A program made the translations under genes and the position numbers. A stretch of DNA of 64,000 nt from Streptomyces spongiicola (GTDB taxonomy: Bacteria; Actinomycetota; Actinomycetes; Streptomycetales; Streptomycetaceae), in assembly GCF_003122365.1 (NCBI RefSeq), contig NZ_CP029254.1:4427501-4491500 (forward strand). The letters are read 5' to 3'. Shown piece by piece: positions 7,204-15,341 of the stretch; the stretch's first letter is position 1; each line of letters opens with the position of its first letter. Below the pieces are notes generated by a model, which saw only the letters and a program-made list of their open reading frames with translations, had not been told where the DNA came from and did no database searches.

Positions 7204-8328
7204 ATGCGGTCGGACATCCGCTCATCCGTGCTCCCGCTTGCGGACGGTCGTCACCGGGTCCTCTGGGTGCTCGCGCAGTGCCTGCCCTTCGCGATCGCGG
7301 TCCTGGTGCTGGTCATCGAGCTCACGCCGCTGCACGTCGTGTACACGGGACCGCTGCTGACCGCGACCCCGGCATTGGCCGCGATGACCATGGGCCCCGT
7401 GGGCACGATCGCGGCGGCCGTCTTCGCGCTGGTCATCAGCGTGATCACCGCCGCCTACAACGAGGCCTGGCAGAACCAGCAGGTCTACACCAACCTCCTG
7501 GCCCTCGTGCTGGTGTCCGCGGCGAGCATCACCATCAGTAGTGCCGCGCGGACCCGCAGCGAGAACGAGCTGAACCAGATCCGCAGGATCGCCGCCGCCG
7601 CGCAGGAGGTGCTGCTGCGACCGGTGTCCGCCCGGATCGGCCCGCTGCACGCGGGCAGCCTGTACGTCGCCGCCGAGACCGGCGCCCAGATCGGCGGCGA
7701 TCTCTACGAAGCCGTGCAGACCCGCTTCGGGGTACGGCTCGTCATCGGTGACGTCCGGGGCAAGGGCCTTCCCGCGGTGCGCGCGGCCGCCGCCGTGCTG
7801 GGGGCCTTCCGGGAGGCGGCCCACTACCAGGAGGACCTGTCGGCCGTCATGGACCACTGCGCGGCCGCCCTGGAGCGGGAGCGCCTGTCCCCGGACGTGG
7901 ACCCGGACGCCCGCGTGGAGGGCTTCGTCACGGTGCTGGTGGTCCAGGTCCCGCGGGAGCCGGTGGTCGAGATCGTCAACCGCGGCCATCCGCCTCCGCT
8001 GATGCTGCACCGCGGCAGGGTGGAGGCCCTGGAGCCGGGGTGCCCGCTGCCGCCGCTCGGCCTCGACGAGCTTCTGCCCGAGCCCTCCGGGGGCAAGGCG
8101 GAGTCCTATCCGTTCGTCCGCGGAGACCGCCTGCTGCTGCACACCGACGGCGTGGTCGAGGCGCGCAACGGCGACGACGACTTCTTCCCGCTGCCCGCTG
8201 CCTTCGCGGCCGTGCGCGGCGGCACCCCCGGCGAGTACCTGGAGGAGTTGCACGGGGCGCTGATGCGGCACTCCGCGGGCTCCCTCGCCGACGACGTCGC
8301 GATGTTGATCATCGAGAGGGCCGAGTAG
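7204..8328 (+). CDS. Membrane-anchored PP2C (SpoIIE-type) Ser/Thr phosphatase
   Basis: 374 residues from ATG 7204; an upstream in-frame GTG at 7168 is possible. The N-terminus has about three hydrophobic segments (VLWVLAQCLPFAIAVLVLVI, then TPALAAMTMGPVGTIAAAVF, then LLALVLVSAASITISS), placing it in the cytoplasmic membrane with the catalytic part inside. The phosphatase domain shows QIGGDLYEAV, VIGDVRGKGLPAV, NRGHPPPLML, LHTDGVVEARN and a final DDVAMLIIE. These are the metal-binding Asp and Gly signatures of SpoIIE-like phosphatases, which typically dephosphorylate anti-sigma-factor antagonists. No partner sits next to it, although RsbW-like kinases are encoded elsewhere in the window. Confidence 0.9.
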   Translation: MRSDIRSSVLPLADGRHRVLWVLAQCLPFAIAVLVLVIELTPLHVVYTGPLLTATPALAAMTMGPVGTIAAAVFALVISVITAAYNEAWQNQQVYTNLLALVLVSAASITISSAARTRSENELNQIRRIAAAAQEVLLRPVSARIGPLHAGSLYVAAETGAQIGGDLYEAVQTRFGVRLVIGDVRGKGLPAVRAAAAVLGAFREAAHYQEDLSAVMDHCAAALERERLSPDVDPDARVEGFVTVLVVQVPREPVVEIVNRGHPPPLMLHRGRVEALEPGCPLPPLGLDELLPEPSGGKAESYPFVRGDRLLLHTDGVVEARNGDDDFFPLPAAFAAVRGGTPGEYLEELHGALMRHSAGSLADDVAMLIIERAE

Positions 8329-8348
8329 GACGGGCCCCGTCCGCCCGG

Positions 8349-8668
8349 GTGTGCGAACCCGGCTACCAGTACGTGCCCACGAGCAAGGGCAAGGACTACC
8401 ACAAGGGCGTCGGCGCGGAGCAGGCCGACTGCAACGGCACCTCCCGCACGGCGAAGTCCACGTTCACCTCCGAGGTGACCGGGAAGGTCGGCATCGCCTA
8501 CAGCGGCGAGCTGAAGGTCGGCGGGTCCGTCGCGGTCGTCGAGATCGAGGGCAGGTTCAACGTGAACCTGTCCGTGGAACTCACCGCGAAGAGGGGCACG
8601 TAGTGCCGCAGCGTGGCACCTACGTTGCCGAGCATCGCGGCGAGGGCGACGGCGAGGCCGACGCGTAG
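8349..8668 (+). pseudogene. Fragment of a hypothetical, probably secreted protein (truncated, frameshifted)
   Basis: A frame opening at GTG 8349 reads CEPGYQYVPTSKGKDYHKGV through YSGELKVGGSVAVVEIEGRF to a stop at 8601-8603. The +1 frame then continues with RGTYVAEHRGEGDG to 8668. The piece has the beta-rich, Thr/Ser/Gly composition and paired Cys of an exported protein but no signal peptide or proper start. It looks like the C-terminal remnant of a longer gene that has also been frameshifted. Family not recognised. Confidence 0.5.
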
Positions 8669-8682
8669 CCGGGGAAACGAAA

Positions 8683-8721
8683 GCCCCGCGCGTGTGCTCG
8701 TGGGAAGCACACGAACGGGGC
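8683..8721. terminator. Hairpin terminator, probably bidirectional
   Basis: GCCCCG...CGGGGC outer arms enclose a perfect 7-bp stem GTGTGCT/AGCACAC. It lies between the plus-strand fragment and the end of the minus-strand radical SAM operon, where convergent transcripts would stop. Confidence 0.65.
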
Positions 8722-8744
8722 CGTTCACTCGGGACGTTGCCGTG

Positions 8745-9092
8745 TCAGCGTGGGGCGTGCACCGGGGCCGCCTGAGCGCGTAGCTCAGCGACACGACGTT
8801 GGTACAGCGGACCGGCGGCATGAGCGCCCCGTGCCTCACTCGGGGTGGCCTGTTCGATCAGGTGATGACCCACGGCCTTGAGGTGAGCGGCCCACGCGAT
8901 CACGTGCTGCTGAGCCGTCCGCCCGCATTCCTGCGGCTCACCGGGAAGACACAGCGGGAGTTCCGGCCCCACCTTGTTCGCCGCGTGCCGGACGTACCGC
9001 GCGATGGTCAGCCATTCCTCCTCGGTGCGCCGAATGGCGTTGCTGTCGCCCTCCCACCCCCACGGGCCGAAGTCGTCCCCGTGATCGTCCAT
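8745..9092 (-). CDS. Small helical protein of the radical SAM operon
   Basis: 115 residues from ATG 9092, with AGGGAG about 7 nt upstream; this start avoids the low-complexity N-terminal extension. The body (RRTEEEWLTIARYVRHAANK, CLPGEPQECG, HVIAWAAHLKAVGHHLIEQA) is predicted all-helical and has one close Cys pair. It starts 28 bp after the radical SAM gene and so is the last gene of the operon. Family not recognised. It could be a partner or carrier for the radical enzyme, but nothing in it resembles a known RiPP recognition element. Confidence 0.75.
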   Translation of the reverse strand: MDDHGDDFGPWGWEGDSNAIRRTEEEWLTIARYVRHAANKVGPELPLCLPGEPQECGRTAQQHVIAWAAHLKAVGHHLIEQATPSEARGAHAAGPLYQRRVAELRAQAAPVHAPR

Positions 9093-9120
9093 GTGTGTGC
9101 TCCCTGGTGATCTCGGCGGA

Positions 9121-10020
9121 TCAGGCCGGTGAGGCGATCGTAGCGGCGCTATCCACTTCCCGGGGGTCGCAGTGCCCGACCGAGGGAACGCACGGACCGC
9201 ACGGGCCGCACATGGGAAGGAACTGCGGAGGGGTGCACGACTGGACGTCGTCGCCATGGACGGCCGCGATATCTTCCGCAACGTCCAACATCCGGGATCC
9301 ACCCCAGATATCCGAGATCGGCTTTTCCAGCACGTTGCCCATGATCAGGAATCGGCCCAGGACGCACGGCCACACATCGCCGGTCGGGCCGATGGCGCAC
9401 TTCTCGTGGGCGCAGTGCCCGCACAGGTCAGCGATGGTCGGCGCGGCCCCCTGACTCGCCCGTCCGAATGCGCGGGTGCGGTCCCCGCCCACCGTTCCGA
9501 CACCGAGCGCCGTAAGGTCCTGCGCCGCTTCCTGCACCCGCTGTCCATCCCGTACAGCGACAACTCCGCCCCGCAGCGGAATGCCGAGGGCCAACGCCTT
9601 CTGCACGTTCGCGCGGGTCTTGTTGTGCGAGCCCCTGAGCTGTGTCACCTGATCGTGTTCCTCGGCGGTGTCCGAGTAGTACGACGTGGCGAGCTTGACG
9701 CCGCACTCCCCGAACACGTCCCACAACTCCGTGCGGATGTGGGTCATGTTTGAGAACACCTCTACACCGAGGCCCCGCTCGTGAGCGTGCTTGATCAGCG
9801 CGGGAAGACTCGGGTAGAGGGTCGGTTCACCTCCGATGAACTGAACATCCAGCGTGCCCATATCAGCAAGCTGGTCAATCAGGATCAACCAGTCCTGCGC
9901 GGTCATGGTTCCGTGGGTGCCCTTGGGGCCGCTGTCTGCATAGCAGTGATCACAGAACTCGTTACAGAGTCCCGTCACCTCCAGCCACGCGAATAACAGC
10001 CGGCTATCAACTGCGCTCAT
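9121..10020 (-). CDS. Radical SAM enzyme with C-terminal SPASM-like Fe-S domain
   Basis: 299 residues from ATG 10020, with AAGGAGA 8 nt upstream. The radical SAM cluster motif CxxxCxxC is CNEFCDHC at about residues 16-23. The GGE segment IGGEPTLYP follows. The C-terminus is rich in Cys: CGHCAHEKCAIGPTGDVWPC, then CTPPQFLPMCGPCGPC, then a final HCDP. This fits a SPASM or twitch domain for one or two auxiliary [4Fe-4S] clusters. Such enzymes usually modify peptides or proteins. The neighbours are three very small genes and a divergent XRE-TPR regulator. The substrate is unknown; either small upstream protein or an unlinked peptide could be it. Confidence 0.88.
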   Translation of the reverse strand: MSAVDSRLLFAWLEVTGLCNEFCDHCYADSGPKGTHGTMTAQDWLILIDQLADMGTLDVQFIGGEPTLYPSLPALIKHAHERGLGVEVFSNMTHIRTELWDVFGECGVKLATSYYSDTAEEHDQVTQLRGSHNKTRANVQKALALGIPLRGGVVAVRDGQRVQEAAQDLTALGVGTVGGDRTRAFGRASQGAAPTIADLCGHCAHEKCAIGPTGDVWPCVLGRFLIMGNVLEKPISDIWGGSRMLDVAEDIAAVHGDDVQSCTPPQFLPMCGPCGPCVPSVGHCDPREVDSAATIASPA

Positions 10021-10060
10021 TCTGCGTCTCCTTGGACTGTCGGGATCTGACGCCATCCCT

Positions 10061-10124
10061 GCCGAGAAGCCGAGAAGCCGAGATGCCGAGAAGCCGAGAT
10101 GCCGAGATGCCGAGATGCCGAGAT
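10061..10124. repeat. 8-bp tandem repeat, eight exact-length units, in the radical SAM leader
   Basis: Eight contiguous 8-mers, each gccgagaa or gccgagat, fill exactly 64 bp and stop 40 bp before the radical SAM start. The unit length is not a multiple of three, which argues against coding. On the transcribed strand the unit is (a/t)tctcggc. The array ends beside a short inverted pair (cgggatct / gagatcccg). It may be a slippage-prone spacer or a binding array in the leader. Confidence 0.9.
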
Positions 10125-10273
10125 CCCGAATGCGCGAGGAGCGCATTCGGTTACCCTCGGCAAGGGGCGGGAGTTCACAAGTGGCCCATGAGTGCCAGCA
10201 CGGGCAGCGCGGCACTGACATGCCGCCACGGCAAGGGAGAGAGCCGACCAGCCAGAGCGGCGAAGGTACCGCA

Positions 10274-10471
10274 CTAGACTCGCTTTACGCTGGCTGGCGG
10301 TACGAGCTGTTCGCAACCGCCGGTCTCGGGCCGGATAAAGGCGGTGGGTCGCTTCGGACGGCTACAGGGCGGGTCGGCCGGGTCCTCATAATCCTTGATT
10401 ACGTCCCGCAGAATTCCGACTCTCCCGGCGCTGTCCTCGACACGCTCCCCCACATCCTTTTCGGTCACCAT
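10274..10471 (-). CDS. Small conserved-type protein upstream of the radical SAM gene
   Basis: 65 residues from ATG 10471, whose start overlaps the stop of the upstream gene (ATGGTGA), a sign of translational coupling. Reads MVTEKDVGERVEDSAGRVGI, then LRDVIKDYEDPADPP, then TAFIRPETGGCEQLV. The pattern of a short beta domain (GERV.D...GR.G.L.D..., FLRP..GG.EW) is familiar from small proteins near XRE regulators in Streptomyces, seemingly an SH3-like barrel. Function unknown. Confidence 0.7.
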   Translation of the reverse strand: MVTEKDVGERVEDSAGRVGILRDVIKDYEDPADPPCSRPKRPTAFIRPETGGCEQLVPPASVKRV

Positions 10472-10668
10472 GAGTGGCCCTCGGGGTGTTTCCGCATGAG
10501 GACGTTGCAGCCGGACACGGTGGTCATGTCGCCACCTGCCCTCGCTCTGTCCCGGACGTTTGCGAGTTCCACACATCCCGCGCAGCCCGCTACCGGCGTC
10601 GGCTTCGAGTAGCCCGTCCGATCCGGCAGTACCACCGGCGCTTCGCTGTACCTCGTCGGCTCCGTCAT
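10465..10668 (-). CDS. Small Cys-containing protein, first gene of the radical SAM operon
   Basis: 67 residues. Pattern: CAGCVELANVRDRARAGGD, then SGCNVLMRKHPEGH. A CxxC pair, a third Cys and a His near the end suggest a possible metal site. Proteins with this C..C / CNVL.R.HP..H layout recur beside XRE-type regulators in streptomycetes. It overlaps the next gene by 7 nt. The ~75 bp upstream of it is shared with the divergent regulator at 10744. Confidence 0.7.
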   Translation of the reverse strand: MTEPTRYSEAPVVLPDRTGYSKPTPVAGCAGCVELANVRDRARAGGDMTTVSGCNVLMRKHPEGHSW

Positions 10669-10743
10669 GCGGAACAGCGTCCAACCGACGTTGATCTACG
10701 ACTAGCGGCCCCGTGTCGGCCGACTGTCGGCCAGACTTGCCAC

Positions 10744-11955
10744 ATGAGGAGCAGCATCGGGGCCAACATCCGGCGCGAGCGACAGCGGCACGGGTGGAGT
10801 CAGGCACGCCTGGCGGTGGAGATCTGCCGGGCCGCTGGCATCCGGGGTGAGCCGGTCGGCCGCCAGGAGGTCAGTCGATGGGAGACCGGGAAGCGCAAGC
10901 CGCGCGAATGGCTGCCGTTCCTGGCGTCCGCCCTCGGGGTGCCCTTGGAAGAACTCGGAGAGCCACAAACTCCCGCTGAGCCGCCTTTGCCGACGCTGGC
11001 CGACTACTTGCCCGAGGGTGACCAGTTGGCCCCTCTGGCCGCCCGCGAGGGACGCCGCGTCGGCATGGGGCAGGTGGACGGACTACAACAGCGCGTGCAC
11101 GGCCTACGGCTGGCCGACGACGTGCTAGCCGGGGGTGATCTCATCCGTCCCGCACTCAGGGAACTTCGGTCGGCCGTTCGTGTTTACCGGGAAGGCTCAC
11201 ACACCGGAGAGGTTGGGCGGCTACTCCTGCGTCAGATCGGGGAATTAGCGCAGATCGCTGGGTGGATCGCCTCTGATGCCGGCCGGCATGCTGAGGCAGA
11301 ACGGATCTACCGGCTAGGTCTAAGCGCAGCAAGGCAGGCAGAGGACCTCACCCTTGCCGGGAATCTAGCCGGATCACTGGCCTATCAGTTCAGCAACACC
11401 GGGCGGGAATCAGAGGCTGTCACGCTGACACAAGCCGCACTGCACGATGCCGGGCCTGAGGCGCCCCCTAAAGCCCGCGCACTGTATCTCGATCGGGTGG
11501 CATGGGCCCACACGAAAGCCGGGGGACCAGAGAATACGCAACACGCGATGCGTGCTCTCGGAAAAGCCGGCGAAGCACTGACCGAGGACACCGATGGGGC
11601 TGAGTCACCGGCATGGCTCTATTGGGTGGACGCCGGCGAACTTCAGGTCATGGAATCACGCGTCTACACAGAGCTGCGCCGACCGCTGCGTGCTGTCCCA
11701 CTGCTGCGCGACGTACTCAGCCGGTACGACGCGACCCACACGCGCGAAATGGCGCTCTACCTCTCTTGGCTCGCCGTGGCTTACGCCGACGCCAACGAAC
11801 CCGAGGAAGCGGCGGCGACTGCGGAACGGGTTGTCAGCCTGTCGGCCGACATTTCCAGCGAGCGGACAGCAGAACGGGTTCGGGTGGTACTGGCCCGCCT
11901 CGCTGAGTATGCCGACATTCCCGAAGTTCGCGCGGTGCTCGACAGCGCATTGTAA
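10744..11955 (+). CDS. XRE-family regulator with TPR-like C-terminus
   Basis: 403 residues from ATG 10744; no ribosome-binding site is visible, so the message may be leaderless. Residues 1-70 form an HTH_XRE domain (IRRERQRHGWSQARLAVEIC ... QEVSRWETGKRKPREW). The rest is a helical array with TPR character (AGRHAEAERIYRLGLSAARQ, LAGSLAYQFSNTGRESEAVT, YADANEPEEAAATAERVV). TPR-type XRE proteins often bind a peptide or small-molecule ligand. Divergent from the radical SAM operon across a 75-bp gap, so it is the likely regulator of it. Its codon use is less GC-biased than that of the flanking genes. Confidence 0.88.
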   Translation: MRSSIGANIRRERQRHGWSQARLAVEICRAAGIRGEPVGRQEVSRWETGKRKPREWLPFLASALGVPLEELGEPQTPAEPPLPTLADYLPEGDQLAPLAAREGRRVGMGQVDGLQQRVHGLRLADDVLAGGDLIRPALRELRSAVRVYREGSHTGEVGRLLLRQIGELAQIAGWIASDAGRHAEAERIYRLGLSAARQAEDLTLAGNLAGSLAYQFSNTGRESEAVTLTQAALHDAGPEAPPKARALYLDRVAWAHTKAGGPENTQHAMRALGKAGEALTEDTDGAESPAWLYWVDAGELQVMESRVYTELRRPLRAVPLLRDVLSRYDATHTREMALYLSWLAVAYADANEPEEAAATAERVVSLSADISSERTAERVRVVLARLAEYADIPEVRAVLDSAL

Positions 11956-12316
11956 CGAGAACAGTTCCAGGAATTGGCGGATCGGTAGAGCCTGGAACGC
12001 TGACAGCTTCTCCAACACGCACCCAGGGAGAATCAGGCGCTCCGCAGAAACACTCTAATGAGCCATGCGAGTCTTTTCCCTCGCTGCCGCTCAGCGGCGA
12101 GAGGGGAAGGGTGCACCCCCTGGTCAGAACGGCGGCAGCTCGTTGGCCTCACGACGTGATCGCGCCTCAGCAGCGAAACCACCAGGCTGATTGCGTGCCG
12201 TCTCGCCGTTGTGGTGATGAACGCAAGCCCGTGCTCACAGTGAACGCAGATGCTTATGCGCATAAGGGTTCGTATCGCCCCGAGCGATTGACTTCGGTCG
12301 AGGCAGTGGCCGATGG
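11956..12316. other. Gene-poor stretch, probably decayed
   Basis: About 360 bp with lower GC than its neighbours. Open frames on both strands give no recognisable protein and no plausible ribosome-binding site. It joins the XRE-TPR gene to the truncated DUF6119-like gene, so it may be a scar of deletion. Confidence 0.4.
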
Positions 12317-12721
12317 TCAGCAACAGCCGCAGAAGACGAAGCCGGGGGCGATCCTGCTCTGGTCGAGCAGGAGGTGTCCCATGCCGAAGGTGAGTGCGAA
12401 GACGCCGTCGGCGACGGGGAGGAGCAGTGCGCACGCCGAAGTGCGGTTCTCCACGGGCGGCTTCCGCCCGGTGAGGGTGTGCACGGCCGAGGTCCAGTCG
12501 GGCGACCGGCGGTGGCCGATCACACCGTGGCACAGGAGGGCCGGAGTGCCCTCGACCGTCACGTCTTCGAAGACGAAGGAGTGGTCGTGCTCGTACCCGG
12601 GGTTGAGCGCGGCGCGCAGGTCCGTGGGGGACGTGCTGGTGTCCCGGAGGAGGTAGACGGTGCTGCGCCGGGTCTTGGCGGCGGTGGCGGGGCTCTGGTC
12701 GACGCTCGGACGGAGCGGCAT
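12317..12721 (-). pseudogene. N-terminal fragment of a DUF6119 / TIGR04141-family protein
   Basis: 134 codons from ATG 12721. The reading RRSTVYLLRDTSTSPTDLRA, HSFVFEDVTVEGTPALL, LTFGMGHLLLDQSRIAPGF matches the N-terminal part of the sporadically distributed TIGR04141 (DUF6119) family, normally about 500 residues. After IAPGF the sequence ends abruptly with VFCGCC and a stop. Full-length members are often found in islands with restriction systems. Here it lies beside an orphan N6 methylase and a type I system. It is a truncated copy and probably inactive. Confidence 0.7.
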
Positions 12722-12866
12722 GCGGACTCCCGAGGTGACGAGACGAAGGGCGGTGCTGACGACATCCAGTAGGTGCACTCGTGAAAGCGTCGTCAAACGT
12801 GAATTGTCGTTAGAGGTATGGGGTAGGCTGTGAGCTGTCCCCGTCGAGGAGAGGTGCCGCCAGGCC

Positions 12867-15242
12867 ATGCCCGAGACAGCAGCCCATGTGACAGCCGCGG
12901 AGATCTCCCGCATCGCCGGCGTCACCCGGGCCACCGTCAGCAACTGGCGCAGGCGCCACGCCGACTTCCCCGCACCGACCGCCGGCACCGACACCAGCCC
13001 GCTCTACGACCTCGGGGCCGTCCGGGCATGGCTCGGCTCCCGCGGTCACACGCGGGTGGCCGACCCCCGGGAGGAACTGCGCACCGCGGTCCGCCTCCAC
13101 GCCTCCGACCCGGACGGCACGACCGGCCGCATGGCCTTCGTCCTCACGCTCGCCCGCCGCCCCGCGGACCGGACGGCGGCGCTCGCCGGCCTCGAGGACG
13201 CCGAAGTCGCCGGCCTCACGGATGCCGAACTCGCCGCCCGCGCCTCCGGGGAGGTGGCCGGGCTCCTGGCCTCGCTCCCCGGCCCGGCGCCCGCGAGCCC
13301 CCTCTTCTCCGCCTCCGACGGCACCGCACTGCGCGCCCTCCTCCGCTGCGTGCGCGAGGCCGGCGCCCCGGCCGCCCTCACGGTGCTCGCGGAGAGGGAA
13401 CTCGACGACAGCGCCGCGACCGGCGTCTACGGGACCCCGGAGCCCCTGGCTCGGCTGGTCGCCGCACTGCTCCCGGCCGGGGCCGCCCGCGTGCTTGATC
13501 CGGCCTGCGGCAGCGGCGCGCTCCTGGCGGCCGCCGCCGGGCGCGGCGCCGGCGAACTCCTCGGCCAGGACTCCGTACCCGTGCAGGCCCGGCGCGCCGC
13601 GGTCGGCCTGAGCCTCGCCGCGCCGCGCGCCGAGGTCACCGTGCGCATCGGCGACAGCCTGGGCGCGGACGCCTTCGACGGCCTGACGGCGGACGCGGTG
13701 GTGTGCAACCCGCCGTACGGGGACCGCGACTGGGGCCACGACCGCCTCGCCTACGACCCGCGCTGGGCGTACGGCGTACCGGGCCGTTCCGAATCCGAAC
13801 TCGCCTGGGTGCAGCACTGCCTCGCCCACCTCGTACCCGGCGGCCGGGCCGTGCTGATCCTGCCGCCCGCCACCGCCTCCCGCGCCTCCGGGCGCCGGAT
13901 CCGGGCGGAGCTGGTGCGCAGCGGTGCCGTGCGGGCCGTGCTGGCCCTCCCGCCCGGCGCCGCGCCTCCGCTGCATGTGGGCCTGCACCTGTGGGTCCTG
14001 TCCCGGCCCGAACCGGGCGGCCCGGAGCGGAAGTCGGTGCTGTTCGCCGACCCGGCCGGCGCACCCCCCACGGACGGCGGCGCCCCCCCTTCGGGCACCG
14101 GCGCACGGGCGGCCGGCATGCCGCGTACGGGTACGGGTCCCTCCCGCGCCCCGATCGACTGGGCGGGCCTGACGGCCCGGACGCTCGCCCACTGGGAGGC
14201 GTTCACCGCCGACCCGGACCGGTTCGCCGCCGAACCCGGCACCGCCCGCACGGTGCCGGTCGTCGACCTTCTCGACGACCTCGTCGACCTCACCCCCGCC
14301 CGCCGGGTCCGCACCTCGCACCGGGACGTCGACCCCGCGGAGCTGTCCGCGCGTACGGAGACCGGCCGCCGCGAGCTGGCCGAGTCCGCCCGCGCCCTCC
14401 TCGACACGGCCGGTCTCACCGGCTGGACGGCACCCGGCGGCTCGGTCCGGGAGTGGCGTACGGCCAACGCCTCCGACCTCGCCCGGGGCGGCGCGCTGAC
14501 CCTGCTCCGCACCGTGCCGGACACCAAAGGCCCCGTGCCGGACACCAAAGCTCCCGTGTCGGACACCAAAGGCCCCCTGCGGGACACCCAAACCCCGGAG
14601 CCGGACGGGTCAGCCGCCGAGCCGGACGGGTCAGCCGCCGAGCCGGACGGGTCAGCCGCCGTGTCGGACACCCAAGCCCCCGTGCCGGACGGTTCAGCCG
14701 CGGCGGCGCCGGTCCTCACCGGCGCCGACATCGCCCGGGGTACGGGCCCGACCGGCGATCCGGCGGAGCTGGGCCCGGCGGCCACGACCGCACCCGTGAT
14801 CGCCGCCGGGGACGTCCTCGTACGGGCGATCGCGGGCGGTGGCGGCCCGATGGCCCGGGTCGCCGACGACGGGGACGCCGGCGCGCTCCTCGGCCCGCAG
14901 GTCCACCTCCTGCGACCGGACCCGGCGCGCCTGGACTCCTGGTTCCTGGCCGGATTCGTCGGCTCGGCGGAGAACGTCGCCGGGGCCTCCACCGGCAGCA
15001 CCGTCCTGCACGTCGCCCCGGGCCGGCTCCGGGTCCCGCTGCTCCCGCTGGACGAGCAGCGCCGCTACGGCGAGGCCTTCCGGCACGTCCATCGACTGCG
15101 CGCGCGGGCACGGCGGGCCGCGCGGCTCGCGGAGGAGACGGCGGCCCTGCTGGCCGGCGGCCTCACGGGCGGCGCGCTGCTCCCGGCCGAGGGTCCGCCG
15201 CCGGCCGCGCCCCGGCCGTCACCCGGCACCGAACCGGCCTGA
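12867..15242 (+). CDS. Large N6-adenine DNA methylase with HTH and specificity-like tail
   Basis: 791 residues. An N-terminal HTH (AAEISRIAGVTRATVSNWRR) is followed by an N6-methylase domain with motif I VLDPACGSGALL and catalytic NPPYGDRDW. The C-terminal third ends in an HsdS-like segment (VLHVAPGRLRVPLLPLDEQR plus a coiled-coil region). It therefore combines methylase and target-recognition-like parts in one chain, and could be a self-contained solitary methyltransferase. A low-complexity insert of about 55 residues (PDTK and EPDGSAA repeats) separates the parts. It lies 99 bp before hsdM on the same strand and may share its transcript. Confidence 0.82.
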   Translation: MPETAAHVTAAEISRIAGVTRATVSNWRRRHADFPAPTAGTDTSPLYDLGAVRAWLGSRGHTRVADPREELRTAVRLHASDPDGTTGRMAFVLTLARRPADRTAALAGLEDAEVAGLTDAELAARASGEVAGLLASLPGPAPASPLFSASDGTALRALLRCVREAGAPAALTVLAERELDDSAATGVYGTPEPLARLVAALLPAGAARVLDPACGSGALLAAAAGRGAGELLGQDSVPVQARRAAVGLSLAAPRAEVTVRIGDSLGADAFDGLTADAVVCNPPYGDRDWGHDRLAYDPRWAYGVPGRSESELAWVQHCLAHLVPGGRAVLILPPATASRASGRRIRAELVRSGAVRAVLALPPGAAPPLHVGLHLWVLSRPEPGGPERKSVLFADPAGAPPTDGGAPPSGTGARAAGMPRTGTGPSRAPIDWAGLTARTLAHWEAFTADPDRFAAEPGTARTVPVVDLLDDLVDLTPARRVRTSHRDVDPAELSARTETGRRELAESARALLDTAGLTGWTAPGGSVREWRTANASDLARGGALTLLRTVPDTKGPVPDTKAPVSDTKGPLRDTQTPEPDGSAAEPDGSAAEPDGSAAVSDTQAPVPDGSAAAAPVLTGADIARGTGPTGDPAELGPAATTAPVIAAGDVLVRAIAGGGGPMARVADDGDAGALLGPQVHLLRPDPARLDSWFLAGFVGSAENVAGASTGSTVLHVAPGRLRVPLLPLDEQRRYGEAFRHVHRLRARARRAARLAEETAALLAGGLTGGALLPAEGPPPAAPRPSPGTEPA
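14598..14660. repeat. Three 21-bp direct repeats inside the N6-methylase gene
   Basis: The unit gagccggacgggtcagccgc+c is repeated three times without change and encodes EPDGSAA. Just upstream, related PDTK repeats (14517-14580) add to the same flexible linker. The period is in frame, so copy number can change without breaking the protein. Confidence 0.9.
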
Positions 15243-15341
15243 ACCGGCCTGAACCGCACCCGAACTTCGCACCCATCCACCACACTTGTCCGCACCCGCT
15301 CCGGTTGGGCGGGACGGTCCGGAAGGAAACCGGGGAACCCC

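Noticed and set aside
8349..8668. Intact small secreted protein
   Set aside because: No signal peptide, and the frame changes near 8600; better read as a truncated remnant.
10061..10124. Possible CRISPR array
   Set aside because: Units are contiguous 8-mers with no spacers and no cas genes are nearby.
12033..12533. Minus-strand frame of 166 codons between the XRE-TPR gene and the DUF6119 fragment
   Set aside because: Overlaps the better-supported DUF6119 fragment and gives no recognisable protein.
12867..15242. PglX (BREX/phage growth limitation) methylase
   Set aside because: At 791 residues it is shorter than PglX (about 1200), lacks PglX-specific regions and has no pglW/Y/Z neighbours.
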